DNA of 64,000 nt from Tilletia caries (taxonomy: Eukaryota; Basidiomycota; Exobasidiomycetes; Tilletiales; Tilletiaceae), in contig JALUTQ010000003.1 of the NCBI GenBank assembly GCA_032718865.1, forward strand, positions 2,030,001-2,094,000, given 5' to 3'. The notes below the pieces were generated by a model that had not been told where the DNA came from, did not search any database, and saw nothing but the letters and a program-made list of their open reading frames with translations. Positions within the stretch are counted from its first letter, which is position 1, and each line of letters opens with the position of its first letter. Made by a program: the position numbers and the translations under genes. Of this stretch, positions 24,001 to 34,520 are shown piece by piece.

Positions 24001-24683
24001 TATTGCGGTTGCGTTGCTGACCGCTTCAGCGCCAGGACCGAGGCCGTCGGGTCTGATCGAGACTGTGGATGGTGCCGCGTACCCCGGGGTGCGGAACAGA
24101 GCGAGATTATCCGCATCGGCACGCTCACGGATTGTGCCAATCGCCTTCGTCAGCACAGCTCCAGCTGGGAGTGCCTGTGATTGACTGAGCAGAAACAAAG
24201 GATAAATGAACCATCAGCTACTGAAGTGCAAACCGGTATCAGGAACTTTAAGTGGACCGTGGCCCGTGGGATAGATTCATTCCACTGCTCAACTGCCCAC
24301 AGCTTCAACTCCTTTATGAAGCGATCTGGAGCAGAGATAGAAAGGAGAAATGGGACGACTCACCCAGCTGCAAGAGGGAACTGCTTCTTCCACTGGTAAA
24401 GGGTCTTGCGTGCTACCTTCAAGTTCTTTTCCGCCTCTTCTACCGTGCGCCTCTTCTTGCCGCCGGGCTTGTAGAAAGCATAGTGCACCGCAATCATCTT
24501 GTTGGCGTCAGTGTATATGACGCCGTCCGCGGTGCGCTAGATACCACGACCATATGCCTTGGCGGTAAGTGTTGCAGGGCCAGTTGTTTGAACAAGAGCA
24601 GACGCTGGGCTCTCGCTGGAGCCCGGGAGTGCAGCCAAAGCTCCAGGACTCGTGCTCGCTGCTGGGACGGACACTGGCGGCAT
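21017..24683 (-). pseudogene. Crypton-type tyrosine recombinase (HTH, NDC10-like YR, GCR1_C), two in-frame stops
   Basis: Minus-strand exons 24364-24683, 23770-24184, 23578-23678, 23107-23503, 21675-22706 and 21017-21595 sum to 948 codons in one consistent frame. Order: Ala/Ser-rich start; an HTH-like segment (MIAVHYAFYK through KTLYQWKKQF); an NDC10-type region with catalytic-Arg block RARLEFLWQHAIMGRAGDMR; the YR core HAMRHGGARF, IKQHGRW and a later Tyr; GFHKDGGDYWLPR; and a C-terminal GCR1_C-like segment (LWVEWLYGSGGQEPLKVL). Two stops interrupt it: TAG at 24537-24539 in exon 1 and TGA at 23670-23672 at the start of exon 3. A downstream Met (MIAVHYAF) could bypass the first but not the second. 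It is a clear homologue of the 26.7-30.2 kb gene with matching intron positions. Confidence 0.8.
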
Positions 24684-24899
24684 CGAGACGACTGGATTGG
24701 ACGGGAATGCTGCTGGATGCTGGGAGATCTGCTTCTCTATCTTTTACGCGCTTCCTGCTGTTTTGTCACCCTTCCCTTTGACGGGTTGCGGGGAAATTTT
24801 CACGTGGACACAATTGTGGCTGAGTGGCCAGACCGTGGCCACCTGGCCACACTGCTTAAATTCGGGTGACAGTTACTTTGGAACCCTCAGAGTTAGGAG

Positions 24900-26685
24900 T
24901 TAGGGGTGTTCCAGGGTCGGTCTGCCCATGCATGGTCAGTCCGTGGTCAGCTCCACAATCGGGGATTGACCGCAGAAACCGTCCCTCCACTTGGTTTCCT
25001 GACACCCACTCATACCACCACAGGTTTACAGGAACGCCCACGCCCCACACATAGGTTTTTAGGGACGGTGAGCATCACCGCCGGGCGCCGACTCAATACG
25101 CTCGGAGGGAGGAAGCTGATCGTCCATTCCTCTTTCATCCACAGTACACAGAGCTCGACCCGTCCTTCACGAGCCACGACTTCACCAGCACTGGTCAAGG
25201 CCGCGTCTGCTGACTGCTCACTGCTGCGGTCCTCGTTGTGCGTCTTATCAGTCAGTACGTTGCATCATGCATGCTTCCGAGTACACTCATTGACTCATCC
25301 CCCTCTTCGTTTTTCTCTTCCAGCTTCCAGCTTCCATGATTCATCTGCTTACTATCTTTCTCCTTCTCTTCTCTTCCCTCCCCTGATTTCCGTTTTTCAG
25401 GCGCTTCCGGCTTCACTCAGGCGCTTCAACTGCAGCTGCCCCCGGCTCCCCCTTCTTTTCGAGTTCACAACGGTGAGTAGCAGCATCGTCCCCTTTCTTC
25501 CTCTCCTCTCTTCTTCTCCTCTCTTTCTCTCTTTCTGCTCTCCTCTCTTTCGCTCTCTCTTCGCATAGAACTGACATTGTCTGATTACTGATACTCTTAT
25601 ACTCTATTTGCGCAGCTCTCAGGCTCAAGGCTCATAGGATTCGAGAGAATCACGGAGGGTGAGAAAGCGCGTCACGGCGCTGACGCTCACGAAGCAGCTT
25701 ACTGACATTCTCGATTTTTGCAGGCCCTCTCTCAGTTTCTACTTTCTTCTCTCTCTCTTCTCTCTTTCGCAGATCGTTGCTCTCTGGAATGAAGGTGCGT
25801 CTGCAACTGCTTCGTTTTTCCTGCAGTGTGCAGACTATCGCTGACAGTCGCTCCGTCCCTTTTGTTCAGTGTGTTCTTCTTTAACTTCTACTCCTCAGTG
25901 TTTCTAAGTAAAGTCCCTGGATTTTTCGCGTGTGTTATTATTAAACCTCACCCCCTTACCCTTGTTTTTGCTACGTTCTGCAATATACATCGAAACCAGT
26001 TAAATCACTGACTGCTATCCCAGCGCTTGCCTTCCACGGTTCCTTTCCCCTCCTTCCACAGGTTCACGGCGGATGAACACCTTTTTCTTGCTAACATTTC
26101 TCTCTTCTGTCACCCTCTCTTCTGTCACCCTCTCTTTCGTCACCCTGTCTTCTGTCACCCCGTCTTCTGTCACCCTCTCCTTGTCACTCTCTCAGGCCTC
26201 TGCACGCAGCAATTTCGTGGATGCTAGGTTTGCGACGGATCAATATATTTAACTCCTGCTTGCTAATCGTGCTTGCTAATCATTCTCTCCTTCTTGCTGA
26301 TCATTCTCTCCTTCTTCTGTCACTCTTTTTTTTCGTGTCATCCTCTCAGCCACAGAGCAGTCTCGACTCTCGCAGAGTCTCCAACTTATTGATATTCTTT
26401 TCCTCATTCTGTCTGTCCGATTCCTCCAGCGTTTCTCTTCCCTCTTCCCTCTCTGCGGCTCTGCCCTTGGCCCCTTGCTCTCTTTCTGTCTGCGGCTCTG
26501 CCCTTGCTCTCCTCCTGTCTGCTCCTCTTCTACAGTCTCCCTCTTTTATGCACCGTATCTCTTAACGATCCTCTTAATGAGCCCTCACGACAAGGTGCAC
26601 TCGCAATGAACATCCTATGATACTTGGAAAACATAATCGTGGCCTGATAAGATACAAAACAGTAAACAGTGATGGAGAACCTGAC
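24900..26685. other. Non-coding CT-rich arm of element 2
   Basis: A pyrimidine-rich stretch with successive GTGAG donors and CTGAC...CAG acceptor-like strings, for example 25474-25616 and 25658-25724. This suggests a spliced non-coding transcript on the plus strand or a low-complexity arm. No protein gene is supported. Confidence 0.35.
26098..26195 (+). repeat. 15-bp minisatellite
   Basis: About six imperfect direct copies of a CTCTCTTCTGTCACC unit lie inside the non-coding arm of element 2. Confidence 0.75.
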
Positions 26686-29600
26686 CTAGATCCACTCCAG
26701 CTCCTCCAAAAACGAAGCCTTCGTATCTTCCTTCGCAACCATGTCAACCAGCTTCCTGAGTCCAACCTTCCTCTTCTTGATGGCCCGGTCCATCGTCTCC
26801 GCCACCTCCTCCGTGCCGCGCCGTCGTCGCCTCCCTTCCGCTCCTGTCTCAATCAACGCCATCTCCTCGACCACGCTCGCCAATCTACGCCAACGGCTGA
26901 CTTTCTGCTGGACCGCACCACTGAGCCCAGCGGTGCTGAACTCCGACAGCGGCCGAAGTCCAGATCCGCCTTGCGTCCATGCCCGCATCAGCTCCGCCAT
27001 GGTGGTGATAGCTGGAAGCGCATCAGCGGACGAGGACGGCAAGGGGGAGGAACCAGAGCTGGTGGTGGAGGAGGAGTTGAGGAACGGGACGGGGCCGGGG
27101 CCGGGCGCAGGGGCAGGGAGGAGCAGCATCGACGTCGATGTCGCTTGAGTGAGGGTGGCCTGAGCAGTCGTGGGATCCGACGGGAAAGGAAAAGGAGGAG
27201 ATGGACTGGAAAATGATTGTGATATCTGAGGACGGTAGGAAAGGAAGGAAAGATGAGAAGTCAGAATTGTGAACCAGCCAGCGCACAAGTGGAAGGGGAC
27301 ATGAAAGTCTGGGAACTACAAACCTGCTGCGATGCGTCCGTCATGCTCTTGATGCTCTGCATCAGAGCAGTGTGTGCGCTTAGCAGCGCGCTTCGCTGAC
27401 CGTCGTTGTTCGGCGGCTGCTCGAAGATTCTTGCGTAGAGCGCGTTGACTTGGTGGGCGGTGGTCGCAAGGAGGTTCTTGAAGTCATCGTGGTTGGTCTT
27501 GAGCGAGTATAGCTGGCCGCGCACGTCACCCAGTGCATGGCTGATGGTCGGGACAATCGTTGACAGCTGAGCGTCGAGGGGGCAAGGTGTCGTGTCCACG
27601 GCTCCTTGCAGCTCGGCTGCGAAGGAGGAGAAAGCTGCTGTATTGAAGGGAATGTGCTGCCAAAGGGAAAGAGTGGGAAACTTCGCCGCCAAGTAGACCG
27701 CATCCTGCAGCAGTACACTGCGAAGGAATTTCAGCAGCCTCAAGAACTCGACCCCAGCATCGTCTGTATCTGAACCACTCCTGCTCTCCAATGCCTCCTC
27801 TGCTGCCTCCAACCAGGGGAAAATTGCACCACTCAGCTGAGGAGAGGGCTCGCGAATGGAGCGGGGGAGCCAATGGTCGCCGCCTTGGGTGGAAAAGCCG
27901 GCCAGTGCTCGAACTGGTGTGATGGCGATAGAGGTTAAGTATCGTTCCATGAGACGATCGCCGCACCACCTTCCATGCTTGCGAATGGAGTCTTCTGAGC
28001 AGCCAGAAGCGCTCGCAAACCTCGCACCACCGCCGCGCATGGCATGAGTGAGTTTGGAGGAGGTGATATCCAACTCTGCAAAGGCTTTGCGGAGGAGCTC
28101 CGCCTGCTGGTCCCAAACTATGCCGGACGAAGGATCCTTGCTCGACACCAGCAAAAACTTGTCGTACCAGTCCCTCCGTGTAGTGAAGTCGGGAGGATCT
28201 TCGGAGCACACATCAAACCTGTAGAACAGGTACATTGCCAGTGCCCCAATGGGACAAACCTCGACGTTGCGGTGGCGAATTGCGATGCCTCGTTCCTTGC
28301 GTCCGCCGGTGTTGGCTTTGCTCTCGAGGAAGGTGATGACGAGAGCATGACATGGATGCGGGCTGGAGTAAGGAACCTGTCGGTTCGGTTCAATCACAAG
28401 GACATCAGAACCCCACAGTCACATCGCAACGCAACAGAGCACAACACAACACAACAGCACACAAAATACTCACGTTGTAGCTGTACATGTCTGACAGCTT
28501 TGCGCCCCGAAGATCTTCGGACCGACCCATGATCGCGTGCGAAAGCAAGAAGTCCAGGCGAGACCGAAGACAGTCGTGCCGCTCCTCGCCAAGCTTCTGG
28601 CTGGCGCGCTCTAGGTACCACTGACTGATGCGCTCGTGGCCGCGCTCATCATAGCCATCAACGAGCGAGTGCTTGGCCTTGTCTTCATAGCTGGCGGCGC
28701 TCTGCTTAGCCTTGCTCTTGATGACTGCTGTGCGATATGCCTTGACGAGACCGCCTTCTCTGGGTGACGGTTGAGAGTTCTTTCCGGCGAGTTGCTGAAT
28801 CTTCCAGAGGTCCGTGATCGCTTTGATGTGGGTGTCTATCGTCTCCACCGTCAACCAGGGCTTCTTGCGTAGAATCAAGCAGCTACAAAGCAGAATCACA
28901 TCAGCCAGCATTCATATCACAGTCAGTTCAGTCTGCAGCCAGCCTGCAGATGAGGTCACAGACAACAAGCAGAAAGGGGCTCGCATCCATAGATGAAATC
29001 AATACTCACTTAAGGAAGGTAACGAGCTTCTGCTCAGTGACCAGCACGTCGCTGGCGCTGCTTCCACCACCTTCCTCTCCGGACTCTCCAGCGCGACGAA
29101 GACGAGCGAGACCCCGAAAGAATGCCTGCCGGACAGAGAGAGGTAGGAAAAGTGAATGGAAAGTAACAAGTCAGTCCCTTCACCATATCGATTGAGAAGG
29201 TGACGTAAGGACGGGAATCTTGAGCTGTTCACGGTAGAGGAGTGCAGAGGGAGGGAAAGGACAATGGCAGAGAGAACATACCAGAAACTGTTTCTGAGGA
29301 CCAGACCAGACTTTATGAGTACCTGGCCGTTGGGAAGACCTGTGTAGAGTGACGGCGTTTGTGAGGGTTTCTCCCACCAGAGCACCTCCCTCCTCGTTCA
29401 GATCGTCATCGACCTCACCAAGCTTCTCCACCTCCTCATCTGTGGGAAGCTCAGCCCCACCAACACGGCAAATGTTGTCCAGCTGCTCAAGTGGCAGCTG
29501 ACCAGGCTGAAGCAAGCCCGCGTCAGGATCATGGGCTTCTGCATTTGGGCCCAGACCATCTGCGCGTGTGGTGGGCCTGGTCCCGTCAGGACTGGGATTG

Positions 29601-30185
29601 TTGACCGAAGGGGAAAGGTCGAGGAAACGCGCGAGATTCTCGGCATCAGATCGCCGATGCAGAGCAGCGACGTGTGCTTTGAGCGCAGCAGACTGAGGTG
29701 CTCTAAAAGGGAAAAATCATGATAGATTCGGGAAGCCCAGTGTCAGCGAACATAACGCATCGCATATCGTCACGTCACACAGACTGTTACTGACTTCAAC
29801 CAAGAATTATACTCAGTCTTCCATCGGTACAGTGTCGTCTTTCCCAGGCCCATGCTCTTCGTCGATTCAGGAAGTGGGCGCTTCGTCTTGCTATGAAAGG
29901 CGTAATGAACCGCAATGAGCCGCTTTTTCTGGCGTACAGTTGACTCCATTGGGCAGCGTTCGGAGGCTGCGACCATCCTTAGGAAGAGAAAAGGGAACAA
30001 GAAACTATGCGAAGGGTAAAAAAGAGAGCCCGGAGCCCAGAGGAGTCAGGTCAGCAATTTGCATCCAGCTGGAGGGAGGAATATCGATGCCAAATGCCAA
30101 TACTCACCTCCCCAGGATCGGCAGCAACAAAGAGGACATTCTGAGGCAACGGAGAGTCGGATGAGGAACTGCTTGGGCCCGCCAT
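26686..30185 (-). pseudogene. Crypton-type tyrosine recombinase, copy 2, with a probable one-base frameshift near the N-terminus
   Basis: Minus-strand exons 30108-30185, 29795-29977, 29282-29702, 29010-29125, 28474-28882, 27324-28376 and 26686-27225. Domain order matches copy 1: HTH-like segment (LIAVHYAFHS to KTTLYRWKTEY), NDC10-type region (CLRSRLDFLLSHAIMGRSEDLR), YR core (HAMRGGGARF, IRKHGRW, ERYL), GFSTQGGDHWLPR, and a C-terminal GCR1_C-like segment (MAELMRAWTQGGSGLRPL). Exon lengths sum to 2800 bases, one more than a multiple of three. The extra base maps to an A-run in exon 2, between GVNCTPEK and RLIAVHYAF, where copy 1 reads through with identical spacing. The rest is open. Translation from a Met after the shift (MESTVRQKKR) could still give a nearly complete protein, so it may be functional despite the pseudogene label. 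The proteins are well diverged, so the two insertions are not recent copies of one another. Confidence 0.75.
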
Positions 30186-30400
30186 GGCTTTAGGAAGGCA
30201 GTGAGTGGCTCCTGAACATGGTGGTCATCTGTACTACATCAGTGGAATCGCATTCCCGGTTAACGGGAACTGGACGAGTGGTCTGACCTCCACACTTCCT
30301 GACCGCCTGACCACCACTGACCACCTGCTTATTTCCGTTTGGTGTCCCCTTATAACAGATGGGGTTTTAGAGGAGGTTCTTTTACCTCATTACCTACAGC

Positions 30401-30705
30401 CATTAAACGAGGTACTCGAAACTCAGAAACATACTCAAAACTCACAAGGAAGGGATTGTCCCTCCCCTTGCCAACCTCTTCCTGCGAAGCTTTCAGCGCG
30501 ATCCGTTGCGAATTGACGTGGTTCGATTAGAGGGAGGTGAAAACTTGCTTATGTAATCGATTGCGCCGTCGATTGCGCCGTCGGTCCTGGCTCGGTCTTG
30601 TTCTTGTCGAGTCATCCGAGATCATCGAGAGCTCGCACCTATATAAAGGGCAGCCTCACCAGAGTACGAGCAGCCTGAAATCCTCCCCCCCCCACCCACC
30701 GGGGA
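30401..30705. other. Spacer with an orphan TATA box
   Basis: TATATAAAGG at 30640-30649 is a good TATA box, but no supported gene follows on the plus strand. What follows is MITE-like sequence. Confidence 0.4.
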
Positions 30706-31314
30706 AGACGGGGTCATTGGGAGGCGAAAAATGGGTCCCAATGATACCATTTATCGACCCATTTGAATTTTTTAGCCAAATGCGAGCATTTCTCAGAGCA
30801 TTTCAAAGCCGTCCATTTGCATGCCGCTGGTTACCGGCTGTCTACCGTCCCTGGTTGGCAACAGCCGTTTCTCCCCGCGAATGGTTAGTGAAGCCCACGT
30901 GGAATTTTTTTATGTTAAGTCCGAACCGTCCCTGCAGCAAAATGGAGCAAGGTGATCGTGAAAAAAAAGACGCAACAACGTCGTTTAACGCGATTTCTAC
31001 GTAGGAGTGACGAGAATGGATGACAAGCTGAGGATGTAGTCACCCGTGTGCAGGCTTGTAGGGACAGGGGCTGCAACCTGAGGACACCAGGACGGACGGG
31101 TGTCCGCACAGACGGACAAACGGGTGACGCCGCCAGGAACGGTGAGGCGGTGAGGATGGAGCGGCAGTGACCCGATGCACACACAGGGCGGTCATTTGCG
31201 CGACCATTTTTTGAGCTTGACAAATGCTCGCATTTGTGGAAGCATTCGAAAAAAAAGCATTGGAAAGCAGGACGGAAAAGCATTTGGCTGGGGGCCCCAA
31301 ATGACCCCATTTGT
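30706..31314. mobile_element. Possible MITE with GGGGTCATT termini
   Basis: The left end reads ACGGGGTCATTGGG, and the right end read in reverse is ATGGGGTCATTTGGG. Inside are many CAAATGC/GCATTTG motifs in both orientations. No coding capacity. Termini are short and imperfect, so boundaries and class are uncertain. Confidence 0.35.
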
Positions 31315-31320
31315 TACTAA

Positions 31321-31650
31321 AATAGGGGGTTTCGTCAGTGCGGTGAGCATGCGTGCTCGAACATTCTGGCTCATTTCGCTGCTCGAAACTTTGATCGAAC
31401 ATCCGGCGTTTCGGTGATTCCTCAATGAGCGATGTGCCAGAATGTTCGTGAGCCAAAACGCGCTTCGAGGCCGCGTTTTGGTCCATGTACATTCTGGCAC
31501 ACCTCATTTCAATTCATTCTCCTTCTTATTTTCTTGACACTCGGTGAAGGGTCGCGCACGGGGTCTTCATTTGGAGCGGTCAAAACTGCACATTTCAATG
31601 ACCAAAATGAAGAACATGTATGAATGCACACCTCTGACGAAACCCCTTAA
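31321..31650. mobile_element. MITE with GGGGTTTCGTCAG terminal inverted repeats
   Basis: The left end (31325-31340) reads GGGGGTTTCGTCAGTGCGG and the right end, reversed, reads GGGGTTTCGTCAGAGGTG. An internal inverted pair (CGAACATTCTGGC near 31357; GCCAGAATGTTCG near 31437) could form a hairpin. Length is about 330 bases with no gene. The terminal core recurs at about 50356 next to the 2.9-kb transposon. Confidence 0.5.
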
Positions 31651-32059
31651 TAAGAAATGGTCGACAAATGAATGCGTTATCCGCGGTGACCCTTCTCGAG
31701 CGCGTCCGTCACCATCACCACTCGTCATCACCATCACCCATCCATCTCACATTCGCATCGACGTCGTGCACCACAGCATCCATCCACCTTCCGACGCGCG
31801 CGCCACGCCGCGCTCATCCGCTGCTGCTTCTCACAGCATCCACAAAGCGCTGTCCTCGCTCTTCTTCCTCTCAGACTCGAAATTCATACATTCTTCAACT
31901 TCTCCTCGTTGTTCACGACAGCATTCGTCCACCTCCCCCGGGCCGATACCAGCGTACTCACAGTCTCACACCGCGCTTTCCTGTCCGTGCCCTCCGTGCT
32001 GCGCTGCTCATTCTTCGATTTCTCCTCCACAGCCCTTCCTCCCTTCCTTCCTTCCTTAG

Positions 32060-32460
32060 CACAGATGTTTCACGCAGCAGCAACAACAGCATCACCACCA
32101 CCGGCAGCACCAGCAGAAACCAGCAGCAGCGCCAGCAGCAGCATCCAGCATCACCACCACCAACGCTAGCAGCAGCAGCAGCAGCGCCATCGCCAGCGCC
32201 ACCACCGCCACCACCGCCACCACCGCCACCACCACCACCACCGACACCAGCAGCATCCCGCACCCGCACCGGCAGCATCCAGCAGCAGCAGCGTCAGTAG
32301 CAGCAGTGCCACCACCAACGACACCAGCAGCGCCATCGCCACCAATACCATCACCACCACCACCACCACCAGCGGGAGCAGCAGCGCCGCCACAACCACC
32401 ATCACCAGCGCAGCCTTTCGATTCCAATTGGAGACAACAGCCATCGGCTGCGTCACAACT
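32060..32460 (+). repeat. CAG/CAC/CCA trinucleotide-rich tract
   Basis: About 400 bases of mixed CAG, CAC and CCA triplets keep all three plus-strand frames open, giving Gln, His, Thr, Pro or Ala runs depending on frame. One frame leads smoothly into DSNWRQQPSAASQLTAAL before a GTGAGA donor-like site near 32476, so this could be a low-complexity exon. I cannot choose a frame. Confidence 0.55.
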
Positions 32461-32989
32461 TACTGCGGCACTGAGGTGAGAATATCTCCTGCTGCGGTCG
32501 CCGATGCTGCTCCCTAACCTTCTGCTTCTCGTCCACCATCACCGACAGTCCAACTCTTCTCCGCATCCAAAAGGCGTGCGCGGCTCCCTCTCTCTTGATC
32601 CCCATCAGCCCTTTGCCAGTCTCCGTTGTGGTGAGCGAAGGTCCGCACGCGCTGCTATTGAGAGAGTTGCATCGAGCTGATGAGGGATGCCAACATACAT
32701 CCTTACTTTAACAAACACAGCACGCAGACACCAGGCCTCAGGTCCTCAGCGAAGAGCTTCGAGCAGCTTCCCTAGCTTTCCGGCCCGGAGGCAGTTCGTG
32801 TTGTTGATGGTATGGTGAGCAGTTTCATGTCTAACCACGGCGTGTCATGCATCCAAGCAGGCATTCGTCCGTGCCTCATTCGTCGGCGTGTCAGGCCTTC
32901 TTGCCCTCTCCGCTCATATCCCTTAGATCTCTAACGAAAAGAAAGCCGCTTCAGCCTTCGCAGGGACACACGCTTGCGGCGGCTTGATG
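32461..32989. other. No supported gene
   Basis: DNA between the triplet-repeat tract and the first fatty-acid-synthase-like repeat. Splice-like motifs are present but no coherent protein was seen. Confidence 0.3.
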
Positions 32990-33325
32990 CTGAGTCGCGC
33001 TTTGCCATTCTTTCCATTCCACTCAGCAGTCTAACGTCTTCTTTGGCACATTGATTTCATTGCTTCTTTCTCATTCTCTCTGTAGCTCGTACTCATGCTG
33101 ACCCTTCTTTAACCTGGTCAGGCCAGCAGAGAGTATCATACAAACCTAGCGCAAGCTAGGAAGAGGAACAGGAGATTGACATCGTTTCCTTCCTAAGTCC
33201 GAACCAGTGCCTTTCTCAAGTTACCCTCACCAGTTCAATTTCGACGTGCACCCGCCTCTTGGTGAGTGTCTCCTCTCTCTCTCTCTTTTGACGCGCTTTC
33301 CATGCTCACACCCTTGACTACATGC
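32990..33325 (+). repeat. Direct repeat, copy 1 (shared with fatty acid synthase relic)
   Basis: Matches 36718-37025 over roughly 300 bases with moderate divergence. Shared landmarks include CTGAGTCGCGCTTTGCCAT, CGTACTCATGCTGACCC, TGGTCAGGCCAGCAGAGAG and GGTGAGTGTCTCCTCTC. The second copy lies within the fatty acid synthase pseudogene, so this is a displaced piece of it. It is joined through its intron to a PMT2 exon at 33340. Confidence 0.7.
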
Positions 33326-33339
33326 GCATACATCGACAG

Positions 33340-34520
33340 GCAAAATGCTCGATAGTCTCGCAGGCCTCGTCTCCGGCTATGATGGAAACCACGAGCTCGA
33401 CTCCGTGGCGGTGGGCCACATATCCCGCAGACGTCAACTATCTTACGATACGCATCACCATGGGTCTCTACGGCGTCGCCATGGTCCCCGTCGCCTACTC
33501 CACATCCGGCGCTCTCGGCTGGAACTGGCGCGCGCGCCAACTGCTCGCCGGCATGGTCCTATGCGGTACGTTGATCCCTTTTCGCTTGATTTCAGCTCGC
33601 GCGACAGGCGACCTTAACCTTTTCTTCCTACCTCTTCCCCCCTGTGATGGTATCCAGACAATGCGTAGCTTGTCATCTCTCGCTTCATTCTTCTCGACTC
33701 CGTGCTGCTCTACTTCACCTTCCATGGCATGGTCAAGTTCCACTCCTATCAGAACCGGTATGTCTCTTTTCCCTTCCTGACCTTCAAGGCGCATACACTG
33801 ACCCATCCACGTTTCCACCAGACCTCTCTCCGTCACGCGTGTTCCCTGGCTCATCTTCATAGGCGCGTCAATCGGCGCAGCCACCAGGTACGTCTGCGCT
33901 CACCTTCATCAGAGACTGATCTTCGCACATCGCGCTTACCAGGGCCTTCCTTCTACAGTTCAAATGGGTCGGCTTGTTTGCCATAGCCCTCGTTGGTCTC
34001 TGCAGCATGGAGGATCTGTGGGAAAAGTTTGGTGGTTTCCGAATGCGAGTGGTACGTCTTCTTTTCCTCCCACACCACTTCTTAACGTCTTCATGCTGAC
34101 TTGTCAGTCTTCCATCGTCCATCGTCCATCGTCCATCGTCGAACAGCGAAATATGCAAAACACTGATGTGCCAGAGCACTCGCTCTCATCGTAATGCCCG
34201 CCATCATCTACATGATTTCGTTCAAGATTCACTTCGTCCTTCTTAGCCACTCCGGTCCAGCAGCTCACAGATGAGCAGTCTCTTCAGGCTGGTCTCAAGG
34301 GCAATGAGTTTGCAAAAAAACCCTGTTGGTACGTACAACTCGAGCAACAAAATTGCACTCCTCTGCAGTCCTTGCACGTACTAATCCATTCCATCTTATC
34401 ACGCCACAGAGGCTGCCTACGGTAGCAAGGTCACGTTCAAGAACATGGGCCAAGGCGGCGGTCTCCTGCACTCTCACGTATAGACATACCCAACAAGAAG
34501 CCAACAGCAGTTGGAGAAGC
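33340..34520 (+). pseudogene. Protein O-mannosyltransferase (PMT2-type) fragment, dead
   Basis: In order, the three frames contain GKMLDSLAGLVSGYDG, YPADVNYLTIRITMGLYGVA, LVISRFILLDSVLLYFTFHG, VKWVGLFAIALVG-like FKWVGLFAIALVGLCSMEDL, IIYMISFKIHFVLLSHSGP and MGQGGGLLHSHV. This is the order of a PMT2-family enzyme, which O-mannosylates Ser/Thr in the ER membrane. Introns are still recognisable. Lesions: a frame change near 33415; TGG to TAG at 33666-33668 in the ISRFILLD block; loss of frame near 34265-34300; and CAG to TAG at 34481-34483. Both protein ends are missing, and the first exon is preceded by a fatty-acid-synthase-derived intron. It cannot give a working enzyme. Confidence 0.85.

Larger units (their letters stand above)
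18950..24890 (-). mobile_element. Crypton-like tyrosine-recombinase element 1
   Basis: About 5.9 kb. The recombinase gene lies near the right end (ATG at 24683), and about 2 kb of CT-rich non-coding DNA fills the left arm. The ends are inverted relative to each other: the left end near 18960-19005 and the reverse complement of 24800-24880 both carry GAG..TTC..GT.AC....CAC, followed by three closely spaced GGCCAC/TGGCCA motifs and a TTTTCCC/TTTCCCC block. Boundaries are approximate, and no target-site duplication was identified. Fungal Cryptons normally lack terminal inverted repeats, so this is a Crypton-related gene in unusual packaging. Confidence 0.55.
24870..30400 (-). mobile_element. Crypton-like tyrosine-recombinase element 2
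   Basis: About 5.5 kb, abutting element 1 in the same orientation. The recombinase ATG is at 30185, near the right end, and the left 1.8 kb is non-coding and CT-rich, mirroring element 1. The end motif differs: GGTCAG repeats near 24930-24960 face several TGACC repeats near 30280-30335 in inverted orientation. Boundaries are estimates. Confidence 0.5.

Noticed and set aside
27526..28209. 227-codon frame within the second recombinase gene
   Set aside because: It overlaps the recombinase exon on the same strand in another frame; the recombinase frame has the conserved motifs.
31668..32300. 210-codon frame ending in poly-Pro and Gln
   Set aside because: All frames are open across the triplet-repeat tract, and the upstream part has no protein-like features.
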